From contig JAWUZG010000366.1 of NCBI GenBank assembly GCA_036785705.1, forward strand, positions 186,001 to 250,000: a stretch of DNA of 64,000 nt, in the 5' to 3' direction. How positions within the stretch are numbered: the stretch's first letter is position 1; every line of letters starts with the position of its first letter. Of this stretch, positions 23,625-34,089 are shown one piece after another. This DNA is from Acanthornis magna (lineage: Eukaryota; Chordata; Aves; Passeriformes; Acanthizidae). A program made the translations under genes and the position numbers. Under the pieces are notes generated by a model. It did no database searches. It saw only the letters and a program-made list of their open reading frames with translations, and was not told the DNA's origin.

Positions 23625-25013
23625 TCTGCCGCTCCGACTTGTGTCTAGAGGTGAGGCAGAAATGTGCCATTTGGAGGGGGTGGGTGCCCCTTTCCTGCAG
23701 TCACAGCCACCCTGGGAGCACAGCCGGAGTTGGGCAGGACACGGGGGGAGGGAAAGCTGGGGGGGGGGGAAGGAGCAGGTTGCGCAGCAAAGCCCCGCCC
23801 CCGCCAAGAGGGCAGAATCATTGGCAAGTCACTCCTGGAGGCGCTTGAAAGCCCAGGGGGGTGCTTCCCGATGGAGGGAAGCAGGAGCCCGAGCACTGCC
23901 AGGGTGGCAGCACAAAGGCTGGCCCTGCTCAATCGCCTGCCGGCAACCCCCCCACCTGCCGCCCCGTGGCCTGCCCGAGCCCTCCCTTGGTGCACCGCCT
24001 CCCCTGAGCGTCCTGCAGGGGCGGCGGCGCCCGTGCGCAGCCCCAAAAAGGCTGCATTTCCGGGTGCTGAGCGCTCCCGGCAGGCGGCCACTGGAAAGGG
24101 ACTTTGCATGGTCCCCACTTCTCGGCCTCACGCCGAGCCCACCCCGCTGCCGCTGCCGGTTTCACGGCCCCGCTCCCGGGGTGCCCGTGTCCTCCAAGCG
24201 CCCTTTGCGTTTTTAGCTTGGCCCTTGCTGGCCGCCGTAGGCCACTGCTGCCGGCGGCCACGCCTCTGTAGCCACGGCAACACCCTCGCTCCGCTCCACG
24301 CCCGGCCGGGCCGAGCCGAGCTTAGCTGAACCGAGCCGAGCTTAGCTGGCATCGGGGTCCCCTCCCCACCTCGGCCTCGTCCGCTTTGGCGGCTGCCAGG
24401 CAGCGGGGACAAGGACGGGCGGGGGGCGGCTTTCCACGAAGCCGGGACAGCAGCAGCTCTTGGGAGTCCCCCCCTCCTCCTACTCCTCCTCCTGCGCGGG
24501 GGAGTTTTGGGAGGCACGGGGGAGAGCGGCAGGGGCGGGGCAGGGAGGAGCACCCCAAAGTGCCCCAAAGCTTGTCCACGGCTGGGGAGGTGTTGGGGGA
24601 AGGTGGAATCGGGACACAGCATGTCCCAGCAGCAGCTAGGTGCCCAGGCAGGGCCGGCACTGCAGCCAAGTGAAACAAAGGTTCCGACCAAATTTGCCCC
24701 GCCCTGATGCCACAAGAAGCCCGGAGATGGGCTGGGGGCAGGCAAAGGGGCTGGCTCAGCCTTGATTTTTTCCCCCTGTGTGCCACGAGAGAGCACAAAA
24801 TGCACCTGCATGCCGTGTGCGGAGGGGGCTGTCCTGGAGCAGAGCCATTTCCCCTGGCAAGCCGTGAGCCCCTGGCCAGCCACGGGTACCGGGGCAGGGT
24901 CCTGCCAGCACCTCTGCAAGGCAGGAGAGACGAGCCCACCTGAAGCAGGTTGCTGCTAGCACCAATGATTCCATGGGCTTCCACAAGGCTCTCCCGGCTT
25001 GTCAAAGGCACCC
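23625..25013 (+). repeat. GC-rich dispersed element, copy B
   Basis: The fullest copy. 24290-25013 matches copy A. The whole block matches 30835-32248 in inverted orientation (shared landmarks: AAATG-GACATTT at one end, the AGCTTGTCCACGGCTGG region, and GGAGCAGGTTGCTG near the other end). It ends abruptly where the retroviral LTR begins at 25014, so the LTR either inserted into it or marks a recombination join. The identity of the element is unknown. Confidence 0.72.
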
Positions 25014-25666
25014 AGAATTATTAAAGTGCACATATAGATCTAATATCAATATCCACCTCTGACGGACAAAGGCTCTCTAACTTGTTAAGGTTGGAATGTA
25101 TATGTTTATTTCAGTGCTGGAGAGCTTCAGGGATAACTCCCAACTGTACAGCTCTGAAGTTACAATGCAACATAGAACTTATTTATCTATCACAAAAAAG
25201 CGTGGTTGGCATAAGCGCCTCCCATTCCCCGCTTCATATGGAAATTGGGAAAAAGTCATTAAGCATGCAGAGTTCCTGCAATGGAATTGAGTCGGTGGTC
25301 GTTAATTTGAGTCTGAGGGCTGCTTTGGATGAAGTAATATGAGTCTTTCTCAGTGTGACCTTCTTACTTTTGACAATACATTTGACCCTGGAAAACTCCC
25401 AATGCTCTCTTCTATTGCTTCTAAGTAGGTTGCATCTGGGCAAAATTTGTAACTGTCTAGGCTCTCCTTTGAACCTCTTTTCTTAAGATTATTAATTGTC
25501 TATTCTAAGCAGACCTGAGTAAATTTCAAATAATCAAAGGGCTACTCTGCATTTAATCATTAATTTCTTTCTGAGTTCTGCATCTTTTTCTATTCTAGTT
25601 GATTTTAACAGAACTTTTATCTAAAATCTCTACATTTAAGTGTCTAAAAGAAAAGCCTGTGTTTCA
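25014..25666 (-). mobile_element. Second LTR of the env-bearing retrovirus family (solo)
   Basis: Copy of 17285-17954 in the same orientation; about 653 bp, with short deletions (for instance within the segment corresponding to TTGTTGATTTTTGAC). The minus strand starts TGAAACACAGGC at 25666, which directly abuts the TCC array. In position it would be the 5' LTR of a minus-strand provirus, but the 4.2 kb between it and the integrase remnant holds repeats, not gag-pol, so it is better called a solo LTR. Confidence 0.8.
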
Positions 25667-28275
25667 CTCATCCTCCTCCTCGTCCTCTTCATCCTCCTCC
25701 TATTCCTCCTTGTCCTCGTCCTCCTCCTCCTCCTCTTCCTCCTCGTCGTCCGCCTCGTCCTCCTCCTCATCCTCCTCCTCGTGCTCTTCCTCCTTCTCGT
25801 CCATGTCCTCTCCTCCTCCTCATCATCCTCGTCCTCCTCGTGCTCCTCCTCTTCTTCTTCCTCATCCTCTTCGTCCTCCTCGTCCTCCTTCTCCTCCTCT
25901 TCGTCCTCCTGCTTGTCCTCGTCCTCCTCCTCGTCCTCCTTGTCCTCCTCCTCCTCGTCGTCCTGCTTGTCCTCGTCCTCCTCCTCGTGCTCCTCCTCGT
26001 CCTTCTCATCCTTCTCCTCCTCTTCGTCCTCCTCATCCTTGTCCTCCTCCTTGTCCTCCTCGTCGTCCTCCTCTTTCTTGTCCTCCTTGATCTTGTCGCC
26101 CTTGTCCTCCTCCTCCTCATCCTCCCCCCCATCCTCCTCCCCACCATCCTCCTCCTCCTCGTCCTCCTCCTCGTCTTCCTCAGCCTCCTCCTCCTCCTCC
26201 TCCTCATCCCCTCCTCTTCCTCGTCGTCGTCGTCATTGTCGTTTTCCTCCTCCTCCTCCTCCACCTCCTCTTCCTCCTCATCCTCCTCCTCCTCCTTGTT
26301 CTCCTCCTTGTCCTCGTCCTCATCCTCCTCCACCTCCTCCTCCACCTTCTCCTCCACCTCCTCCTTTTCCTCATCCTCCTCATCCTTCTCCACATCCTCC
26401 TACTCCTCCTTGTCCTCCTCATCCTCCTCGTCCTTCTCCTCCTCGTCCTCCTTGTCCTCCTCCTCGTCATCCTCGTTGTCGTCGTTGTCAATGTCGTCGT
26501 CCTCCTCCTCCACCTCCTCCTCCTCCACCTCCTCCTCCTCGTCCTCCTCCTCCTCCTCGTGCTCCTCCTTGTCCTCGTCCTCGTCCCCCTCCTCATCCTC
26601 GTTGTCGTCGTCGTCCTCCTCCTCCTCCTCCACCTTCTACTTCTCCACCTCCTCCTCCACCTCCTCCTGCTCGTGCTCCTCCATCTCATTCTCCTCCTCG
26701 TCCTCCTCCTCCCAGTCCTCCTCATCCTCCTTGTCCTCCTCGTTCTCCTCCTCGTCCTCCTCGTTCTCCTCCTCGTCCTCCTCCTCCTCCTCTTCCTCGT
26801 CATTGTCCTCCTCCTCTTCCTCGTCATTGTCCTCCTCCTCCTCCTCCTCATGCTCCTCCTTGTCCTTATCCTCGACCTCCCCCTCCTCCTCGCCCTCCTC
26901 CTTGTCCTCCTCCTCCTCGTTGTCGTTATCATCATCCTCCTCCTCCTCCTCGTGCTTGTCCTCCTCCACCTCCTCCTCCTCTTCCACCTCCTCCTTCTCC
27001 TCCTTTTCCTCATCCTCCTTGTCCTCCTCCTCCTTGTGCTCCTCGTTCTCCTCCTCGTCCTCCTCCACCTCCTCGTCCTCCTCCTTGTCCTTCTCCTCCT
27101 CGTCCTCCTTCTCCTCCTCCTCCTCGTCGTCCTCCTCATCCTCGTCTTCCTCGTTGTCATCGTAGTCATCATCGTCCTCCTCCTCCTCCTCCTCGTCCAC
27201 CTCCTCCTCCCCCTCCTCCTTCTCCTCCTCGTCCTCCTCGTCGTCGTCGCGTTGTCCTCCTCCTCCTCCTTGTCCTCCTCCTCCACCTCCTCCTCTTCCT
27301 CCTTCTCCTCCTCCTCCTCGTCGTCCTCCTCATCCTCGTCTTCCTCGTTGTCATCGTAGTCATCATCATCGTCCTCCTCCACCTCCTCCTCCTCCTCGTC
27401 CACCTCCTCATCCACCTCCTCCTTCTCCTCCTCGTCCTCCTCGTCGTCGTCGCGTTGTCCTCCTCCTCCTTGTCCTCCTCCTCCACCTCCTCCTCTTCCT
27501 CGTCCTCCTCCTCGTCCTCCTCCTTGTCGTCCTCTTTGTCCTCCTCCTCATCCTCCTCGTCCTCATGCTCCTCCTTGTCCTCCTCCTTGTCCTCCTCATC
27601 CTCGTCCTCCTCCTTGTCCTCCTTGTCGTCCTCTTTGTCCTCCTCCTCATCCTCTTCATTGTCCTCCTCATCCTCATCCTCCTCGTCCTCGTGCTCCTCC
27701 TTGTCCTCCTCCTTGTCCTCCTCATCCTCGTCTGTGTCCTCCTCCTCTTCCTCATCCTCCTCCTTGTCCTCCTCCTCCTCCACATCCTCCTCCTTCTCGT
27801 CCTCCTCCTCCTCATCCTTTTCCTCCTTATTGTCGTCGTCGTCGTCCTCCTCCTCCTCGTGCTCCTCCTCTTCCTCTTCCTCGTCCTCTTCGTCCTCTTC
27901 GTCCTCCTCATCATCTTCATCCTCCTCGTCCTTCTCCTTGTCCTCCTTGTGGTCCTCCTCCTCCTCTTCCTCCTCCTCCTCCTCCTTCTCCACTTCCTCC
28001 ATCTCCTCCTCCACTTCCTCCTCCTCCTTCTCCTGCTTCTTGGCCTCCTCCTCCTCCTCCTTCTCCTCCTCTTCCTCTTCCTCCTTCTTCTCCTCGTCCC
28101 CCTCCCCATCCTCCTCCTTCCCCCCCTCCTCCTCCCCTTCCTCATCCACCTCATCCTCCTCCTGGACTTCGACCTCCTCCTCCTCCACCTCCTCCTCCTC
28201 CTCGACGTCGTCTTTCTACTCCTCCTCCACTTCTTTCTCCTCCTCATTCTCGTCCTCGTCCTCGTCCTCCTCCTG
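25667..28275. repeat. Giant TCC/CCT trinucleotide array (about 2.6 kb)
   Basis: Nearly pure polypyrimidine on the plus strand built of TCC/CTC/CCT triplets with scattered TCG, TCA and TTG. There is higher-order structure: a segment near 27125-27290 recurs about 200 bp later at 27319-27490, and a roughly 105-bp unit recurs between 27530 and 27750. Open frames up to 900 codons (Ser/Leu/Pro on the plus strand, Glu/Asp/Arg/Lys/Gly on the minus) are expected because a pure triplet array contains no stop codon and needs two or more changes per triplet to make one. I do not call a protein. Confidence 0.95.
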
Positions 28276-28289
28276 GAGGTTCATACTGG

Positions 28290-28765
28290 GAGCCAGATTT
28301 GGGCTTCTGGATGAACTGAGGGAAAAATTAGGAGAAATTTGAGAGAAATTGGGGTGATGCTGCAAACAACTGGGGCTAACTGGGTCAGCATGTCTGAGTA
28401 CATGCTGGAAGCAATGGGGATGCACTGGAAGTGCCTGAGAAATACTGCGATTACGAGAATCTTACTGGGGCAACACAGGGAGTGCCTGGGAGTGACTACA
28501 ATCATGCTGAGGGCATCTGGACTATGCTCGAAGTGTCTGTAACCATACTGGGGTTGACTGGGACCAATGGTGGAGAGCTGCGACTATGCGGGGGGAAAAT
28601 GGTAGTGACTGGGGCCCAGCTGGGAGAGACTGGACTCATATTGGAATCATACTCAGAGTGACTGGGACTGTTTGGGGGCAATTGGGACTGTGTTGTGGGC
28701 AAGTGGGATATAGTGGGAGCAACTGGGATAATACTGGAGGTGTCAGAGCTCACTCGGGGAGTCCC
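28290..28765. repeat. Degenerate minisatellite, ACTGGGA-type
   Basis: Irregular units of roughly 15-30 bp around ACTGGGA, such as GTGACTGGGACTG and GCAACTGGGATAATACTGG. This G-rich, ACTGGGA-based minisatellite is common in avian GC-rich gene regions, including around MHC genes. Confidence 0.8.
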
Positions 28766-28789
28766 TGAGGGGATCCTGGGAATTCCCAG

Positions 28790-28985
28790 GGATTCCCCCT
28801 TTCCCCCGCGCTCGCTCGGGCTCTGTCGCGTCTCCCGGCCTGCGCCGCCGAGGTCTGCCCGGCGACCGGTGACGTCACGAGCAGCTCAAGCTGCCATTGG
28901 CGAATAGGAAACAGCGGCGCCAATCGCGGGGCCGGAGGCGGCCCTGGGGGCGGGGCCGGGGGTGGGGCCGCAGCGGAGCAGCGCC
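28790..28985 (+). promoter_or_regulatory. CpG-island promoter with X2/Y-box-like arrangement
   Basis: CpG-dense segment. A perfect CRE, TGACGTCA, is at 28870-28877, preceded by CCCGGCGACCGG, which resembles an X1 half. An inverted CCAAT box (ATTGG) is at 28896-28900, 18 bp downstream. A second CCAAT lies at 28920-28924 and GC boxes (GGGGGCGGGG) at about 28946. CRE-like X2 followed about 20 bp later by an inverted CCAAT is the S-X-Y module of MHC class I and II promoters. There is no TATA box. It is followed directly by an ATG in a good context (GCGCCATGG). Confidence 0.6.
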
Positions 28986-29026
28986 ATGGCTCCAGCGCTG
29001 GGACTGGAGGGGAGAGTGAGGGGGCG
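28986..29026 (+). pseudogene. Possible MHC class I first-exon remnant
   Basis: Reading starts ATG GCT CCA GCG CTG GGA CTG (MAPALGL), which is how passerine MHC class I signal peptides begin as I recall them. A donor-like GCG/GTGAGG follows at 29026. The exon is shorter than the usual 60-70 nt and lacks the leucine-rich core of the signal peptide, and the frame meets TGA at 29028-29030 if unspliced. No alpha-1, alpha-2 or alpha-3 exon is found downstream. With the upstream module it looks like a broken-off 5' end. It could equally be the first exon of an unrelated GC-rich gene. Confidence 0.4.
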
Positions 29027-29029
29027 GTG

Positions 29030-30288
29030 AGGGGAGAGTGGCACCTCCGGCACCGGGACCCTGAACCCCTTTATCCTGCACAGGGACCCCTTGCACTCCC
29101 CATTTCTGTGTGCCGAGACCCCCCTGCACCCCATTCCCTGGCTCTGGCACCCCCCTCCACCCCCTTTCCCGGCCATTCCCCCTCTCCCAGCCCTCAGCCT
29201 ATCCCTTTGCTTTGAACATTGCTCCCCTGCACCCCCATTCATGCGTCTCCCAGTCCCCAAATTCTCTTTTCCTCAACACCAGGTACCACCTGAACTGCCC
29301 AGACATCCCACTTCTCCCACCCCTATCCCCATCTTTCTTTGACCCTGGGACCTCCTCGAACTACCATTTCTGGCACCGGGACCCCCAGAACCGCCATTCC
29401 CAGTACCGGCACCTCCTGATCCACCATTCCTGGCACTGGGACTACTCTGAACCCCCTTTCCCGGCAATCCCGCCTCTGCAGCCCCCAGACCCTCCTTTTC
29501 CTTCATTCTGGGACCCATTGCATCCCCATTCCTGCCTTTCCCAGTCTCCAGCTCCCCCTTTCTCAATACTGGAGGCCCCCTTCACCCCCCTCCCCAGCTG
29601 ACCCCCCATTCCTGCACACTGGGGACTCTCTGAACCAACCATCCCACCTCTCCCAGTCCCTGTACCCCCCATCTCCTTGTCCTTGGGACTGCCCTGCACC
29701 CTCCTTCCTGTGCACTGGGACTCCCCTGCACCCCCAACCCCACTAGTGACACCCCCTGCACCAACTTCTCCACACCGGGACCCCCTTGAGCCCCCTCAGA
29801 TGGCACCGGGACCCCCCTGAAACCCCATTCCTGGCCACTGGGATCCCCTTGCACCTTCTTCCCAGCTTTGGGACCCTGCTGCACCCCTTTATGCCACATG
29901 GGTACTCCTCCACTCCCTTTCCCTTCCATTCGGCCTCTCCCAGTCCCAGCCCCCAGCTTTGCCTTTACCCTAGGACCTCCTGTACCCCATCCTGTCTTTC
30001 CCAGCGTCCAAACCCCTCTTAGCACCAGGACCCCATTCCTGATCATCATTCTTCCCACCCTGTGACCTCACTTTTCCTGACACTGGAGAGCCCTGGACTC
30101 CCCTTTACTGGACATAGGTGCCCCATGGACACCATGTCCCACCTCTCACAGTCCCTGCATTCCCTTCTTTTCACCCTGGGACCCCCCGAACCCCTATTCC
30201 TGGGCACTGCCAACCCCTGAACCACTTGTCCAGCACTTGGACCCCACTGCACCCCGTTTCTGGCCCATCTCATGTCTCCCCACCATGT
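29030..30288. repeat. Degenerate minisatellite, GGGACCCCC-TGCACCCC type
   Basis: About 1.25 kb of imperfect units of roughly 40 bp, each combining TGGCACTGGGACCCCC with CTGCACCCCATTCC. The strand bias (C-rich on plus) is strong. Open frames within are compositional. Repeats of this sort occupy introns of avian GC-rich genes, which would fit intron 1 of the remnant before it. Confidence 0.82.
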
Positions 30289-30871
30289 TGTTGCCTTTTT
30301 CAGCCTGGAAATGAAGCTTGAGGTAATTTTAGTCGAGGAGGACATAGAAAAGTGGAGCTTTCTTGGAGCTCCAGGGGCAGTTTTGGAAGAATATCCATGA
30401 AAGCCCACGTCCACGGGGGAGAATACAATTTGATAGGTTTGAGGAAATTAGCAGAATTGGTAAAAAGCACCAATTCGGAGGACAAGTGGTGATGCAGTTC
30501 CTTCCAGGTCAAGGCCTTTCTCTGGAGCCCACCGGGGGCACAAGGCCCCTCTTCTGTCTTGGTTCTTCCTGGGAACAAAATCTTCGAGACACATTTTTGT
30601 CAACAAGACCAACTAGTACCAAGGGTGGGGGGCTCCAGAGAAGGGGCTTGACCTGGGGGGAATTGCATTACCACGTGTTCTCCAAACTGGTTCTTTGTAT
30701 CAATGATGCCAATTTGCTAAAGCCTAGAAAACTGTATTCAGCCCTGTGGGGCTGGGCTTTTGTGGCTGTTCTTCCAGAACTGCCCCTGGAGCTCTGAGGA
30801 GAAAGGTCCACTTTTATCACCTCCTCGACTCAAATGATCTCAAGTTTCACTTCTAGCCTGAAAAAGGCAAC
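30289..30871. repeat. Fold-back (inverted repeat) structure, arms about 247 bp
   Basis: The left arm (30289-30535) and the right arm (30624-30871) are reverse complements with roughly 75% identity by eye, around a loop of about 88 bp. Landmarks: GTTGCCTTTTTCAGCCTGG on the left against CTAGCCTGAAAAAGGCAAC on the right; TCGAGGAGG against CCTCCTCGA; CCAGGTCAAG against CTTGACCTGG. The outer end of the right arm is also the edge of repeat copy C. Confidence 0.8.
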
Positions 30872-32248
30872 AGAGGGACACTGGGCAGGGGAGCCTTTTA
30901 CAAGCCAGGAGAGCCTTGTGGGAGCCCATGGGCTCATTGGTGCTGGCAGCAACCTGCTCCAGGTGGGCTCCTCTCTCCTGGCCTGCACAGGTGCTGGCAG
31001 GATCCTGCCCCGCTAGCCCTGGCTGGCCAGGGGCTCAGGGCTTGCCAGGGGAATGGCTCTGCTCCAGAATGGCCCCCTCCCTGCACAGCATGCAGGGGAA
31101 AAAAATCAAGGCTGAGACAGACCGTGCCCCCGCGCCCAGCCCGTGTCCGAGCTTCTCGTGTCATCGGGGCGGGGCAAATTTGGAAGGAGCCCCTCTTTCA
31201 CTCACCTGCAGAAGCCCCGGCCCTGCCTGGGCGCTTAGCTGCTGCTGGGACACGGCTGTGTCCCGATTCCACCTCTCCCCTCCCCCCCACCAGCCGTGGA
31301 CAAGCTTTGGGGCACTTTGGGGCGCTCCTCCCTGCCCCACCCCTGCCGCTCTCCCCCGGTGCCTCCCAAAACTCCCCCGCAGAGGAGGGGGAGGGATTCC
31401 CAAGAACTGCTGCTGTCCCGGCTTCGTGGAAAGCCGACCCCCGCCCTTCCCCCCCCGCCCGTCCTTGTCTCCGCTGCCTGGCAGCTGCCAAAGGGGAAGA
31501 GGCCGAGGCGGGAAGGGGATCCCCACTCCGGCCCAGCCCGGCCCGGCCTGGAGCGGAGCGGGGGCTTGCCGTGGCTATGGAGGCGGTGCCGCCGGCCGGC
31601 GCTGTTGCCCAAAGCAGTTACCTACGGCGGCCAAGCCAAAAATGCAAACGCAGCTCGGAGGAGGGCAGGGGGCGGGGCCCGGCAGGGGGCCGGGCTGGGC
31701 ATGGGGCCGAGAGGTGGCGGCCATGCAAAGTCCCTTTCCAATGGCCCCGCCAGCCGCCTGCCGAGAGGGCTCAGCGCCCGGAAATGCAGCCTTTTCGGGG
31801 CTGCCCGCGGGTGCAGCGCCCGTGGCAGCTGTGGGACGCTCGGGGGAGGCGGCGCGCCGAAGGCTCGGGCAGGCCGCGGGAGCGGCAGGTGCAAGGGCCG
31901 CCGTCAGCTGATGGAGCGGGGCCAGCCTTTACAGCGCGACTGGCAGCCCTCAGGCTCCCGGCTGACATAGGGGAGCGCCCCCTTCCCCTCCGTCCCGTGG
32001 GCTTGGAAGCAATGTGAGAGCGCAGAGAGCCTCGAGGAGAGACATTCTGATTTTGCCCTCTTGGCGGGGATGGGGCTTTACTGCGCGGCCTGCTCCTCCC
32101 AGCTTTCCCTCCCTCCCCCCGTGCCCTCCTCATGACCCCCCTAATTCCGGCTGTGGTCCCAGGATGGCAGTAACTGCAGGAAAGGCCCCCCCCGCCCCAA
32201 ATGGGACATTTTTGGCTCAACCCTAGACAGAAATGAGAGCGGCATGTT
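30835..32248 (-). repeat. GC-rich dispersed element, copy C (inverted)
   Basis: Matches copy B (23625-25013) in the opposite orientation over its whole length, at lower identity than A versus B. It includes the edge sequence GTTGCCTTTTTCAGGCTAG (minus strand), which copy B has lost. Similarity ends near GAGAGCGGCA at 32248. Open frames of 200-330 codons here are GC by-products without family resemblance. Confidence 0.72.
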
Positions 32249-33115
32249 ATAAGTTAATGTTAAAATAGATTGACAAAAGTCAGGCCAATTAAAATAATTT
32301 GGTTTATTGAGCAAGCAGTCAGCAAACAAAACAGCGCTGGGCTGCCGGGGAGTCTCCGCTCCACCACGGCAAGCGATTTCCCCTCCCATAGTCTCTGGTT
32401 TTATCCCCTTCTTCTTCCTGGTATACGTAGATCTTCCTGTAGTACTCTGTGTCTGCGCGGCCTGTTGCTAGGGGGTCTTCTTCTGCCTTTTGGTGGTCGT
32501 GAGGCTGAAGGCCGTAGTCTTCCTCCGATGTTCTTTTTAGTAATCTTACACAATAGGGAGGGGGCTTTACATCACCAGATAGGTGGTCCTGACATTATTT
32601 AATTATCTGCTCCTTCTGAGGGTCTTGTGGTTCTGGCATTTCTTAATCATCTGCTCCTTCTGACTTAGCTTAGGCAATCTCTGTTTCCTTTCTTGGCTTT
32701 TATTTCCTTTCTTGGCTTTTATTAGGCAAGGTTAGTTCCTCTTGGCTTTTATTAGACAAGTCATAAGCCTTCTTAAGCAAAGTTCAATTAACAAACACAA
32801 GACTATTGATTACAATTTCTAACAAGATTTGATTAACAAACTCAAAGCTATTTATAACACTGACCATCAAAAAACCAAGGCACATTGCAAATATTATGGG
32901 GTGTGAAAGTGAAACTATTGGTACAAAACTGAGCCCCACAGGTTGAAAGCTAATGAAAAAGCAATTGAAGTTGTGCTTCTTAAGTAAGAGCCTCTCAGTT
33001 GTTCTAGAAGTCTGTAAAGAGCGGATGTAACAGCTCTCATTGACTTTTCTCTTAGGCTTATCTGCCCAATCTTTGTCAATGCAATGTAAAAGCATTTTGT
33101 TAATGCTAATTTAAA
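32249..33115 (-). mobile_element. LTR-like A/T-rich element (tentative)
   Basis: An abrupt change to A/T-rich sequence at the edge of copy C. On the minus strand there is an AATAAA signal near 32301-32306. Around 32590-32665 a phrase ATCTGCTCCTTCTGA repeats twice, and CTTGGCTTTTATT repeats three times between 32690 and 32756. Composition and signals resemble a retroviral LTR or its non-coding edge, but neither end can be set with confidence. Confidence 0.35.
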
Positions 33116-33837
33116 ATCTTAGCACACACAGTACTTGAAAAGTAATTTGTGGATTGGGTTTGCTGTTTGTTTCTTCACACCTTGAGAATATTTTTGTTTT
33201 GGAAGATGCAAAAGTTCAGCTTTTTCTTTTTTTTTTTAACTGCAACTTACAAAAGGAATAGATATTGCATTAAAGTTTTCAAGGCATGTGTGGGCAAAAT
33301 TTTTCTTTTCTCAGGTATTTCTCCCTGGAGTGAAGAAGAGGGGGCAGTGGTTAAAATGAGCAAGGAGGACTGAAGAGGCAATGCAGGTTATGCTTGTCTA
33401 AGGTAGTGGGTTTTAAAATCCAAAATCCAGCTTGTTATCTGAGTTACTGCTGTGCCTGAAGTCTGTGGAGTTGTGTCCCTGTAGAGTGTGCCCACACTCT
33501 CTGCTTTCAGCATGGATTCAGAGCAGAACAGCCTGGGATTTGCTGCTCTGGAGCGTCCAGAAGTGAGAGCTCTGCTGCTGTTGAACACAGCTTGGGTCTC
33601 TAAATCCCTTTAATGGCTTTTGAAAAATACAGTTTGTTGGTGCCTTATCATCTAAGTGTACTTCTTGATAATGATGCATGAATAAAACCCTTGTTTGAGC
33701 ACCAGGTTGTGTTTGTTATATGGCTACTGTTTTGTAGTTGTTAATTTAGTTGGTCTATCAGTGGCTGGCACCCAAGCTGAAATGTGCATGTCTTTTTGTT
33801 ATGTTTATAACAATTCACACAAAAATGTCTTGGTTGT

Positions 33838-34085
33838 TTTGGTGGGGGGTTTTTTTGTTTTGGTTTTTTTTGGTGGGTTTTATTTTTTTTCTGTTTTTTT
33901 TTTTTTTGTTTGTTTTTTTGGTTTTTTGTTGTTGTTTTTGTTTTTGGTTTTTTTTTGTTGTTGTTTGTATTTGGGGTTTTTTGGTTTTTGTTTGTCATTT
34001 GTTTGGTTTTTGTTTTGTTTTGTTGTTTTGTTGTTTTCTTGGTTGTTTTTTCTTTGTTTTGTTTTGTTTTGTTTTTTGTTTTTTA
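33838..34085. repeat. TTTTG/TTTG-rich simple-sequence array
   Basis: About 250 bp consisting almost only of T with G (TTTTTG, TTTG, GGTTTTTT units). Overlapping hydrophobic frames of Phe, Val, Cys and Leu are compositional. Confidence 0.92.
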
Positions 34086-34089
34086 CATA

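Noticed and set aside
17285..25666. A complete provirus bounded by the two LTRs
   Set aside because: The interval lacks gag, protease, RT and most of integrase, and contains unrelated repeats.
25640..28342. A 900-codon plus-strand frame and several 200-400-codon minus-strand frames
   Set aside because: They lie wholly in the TCC array, which cannot easily contain stop codons. Composition alone explains them in every phase.
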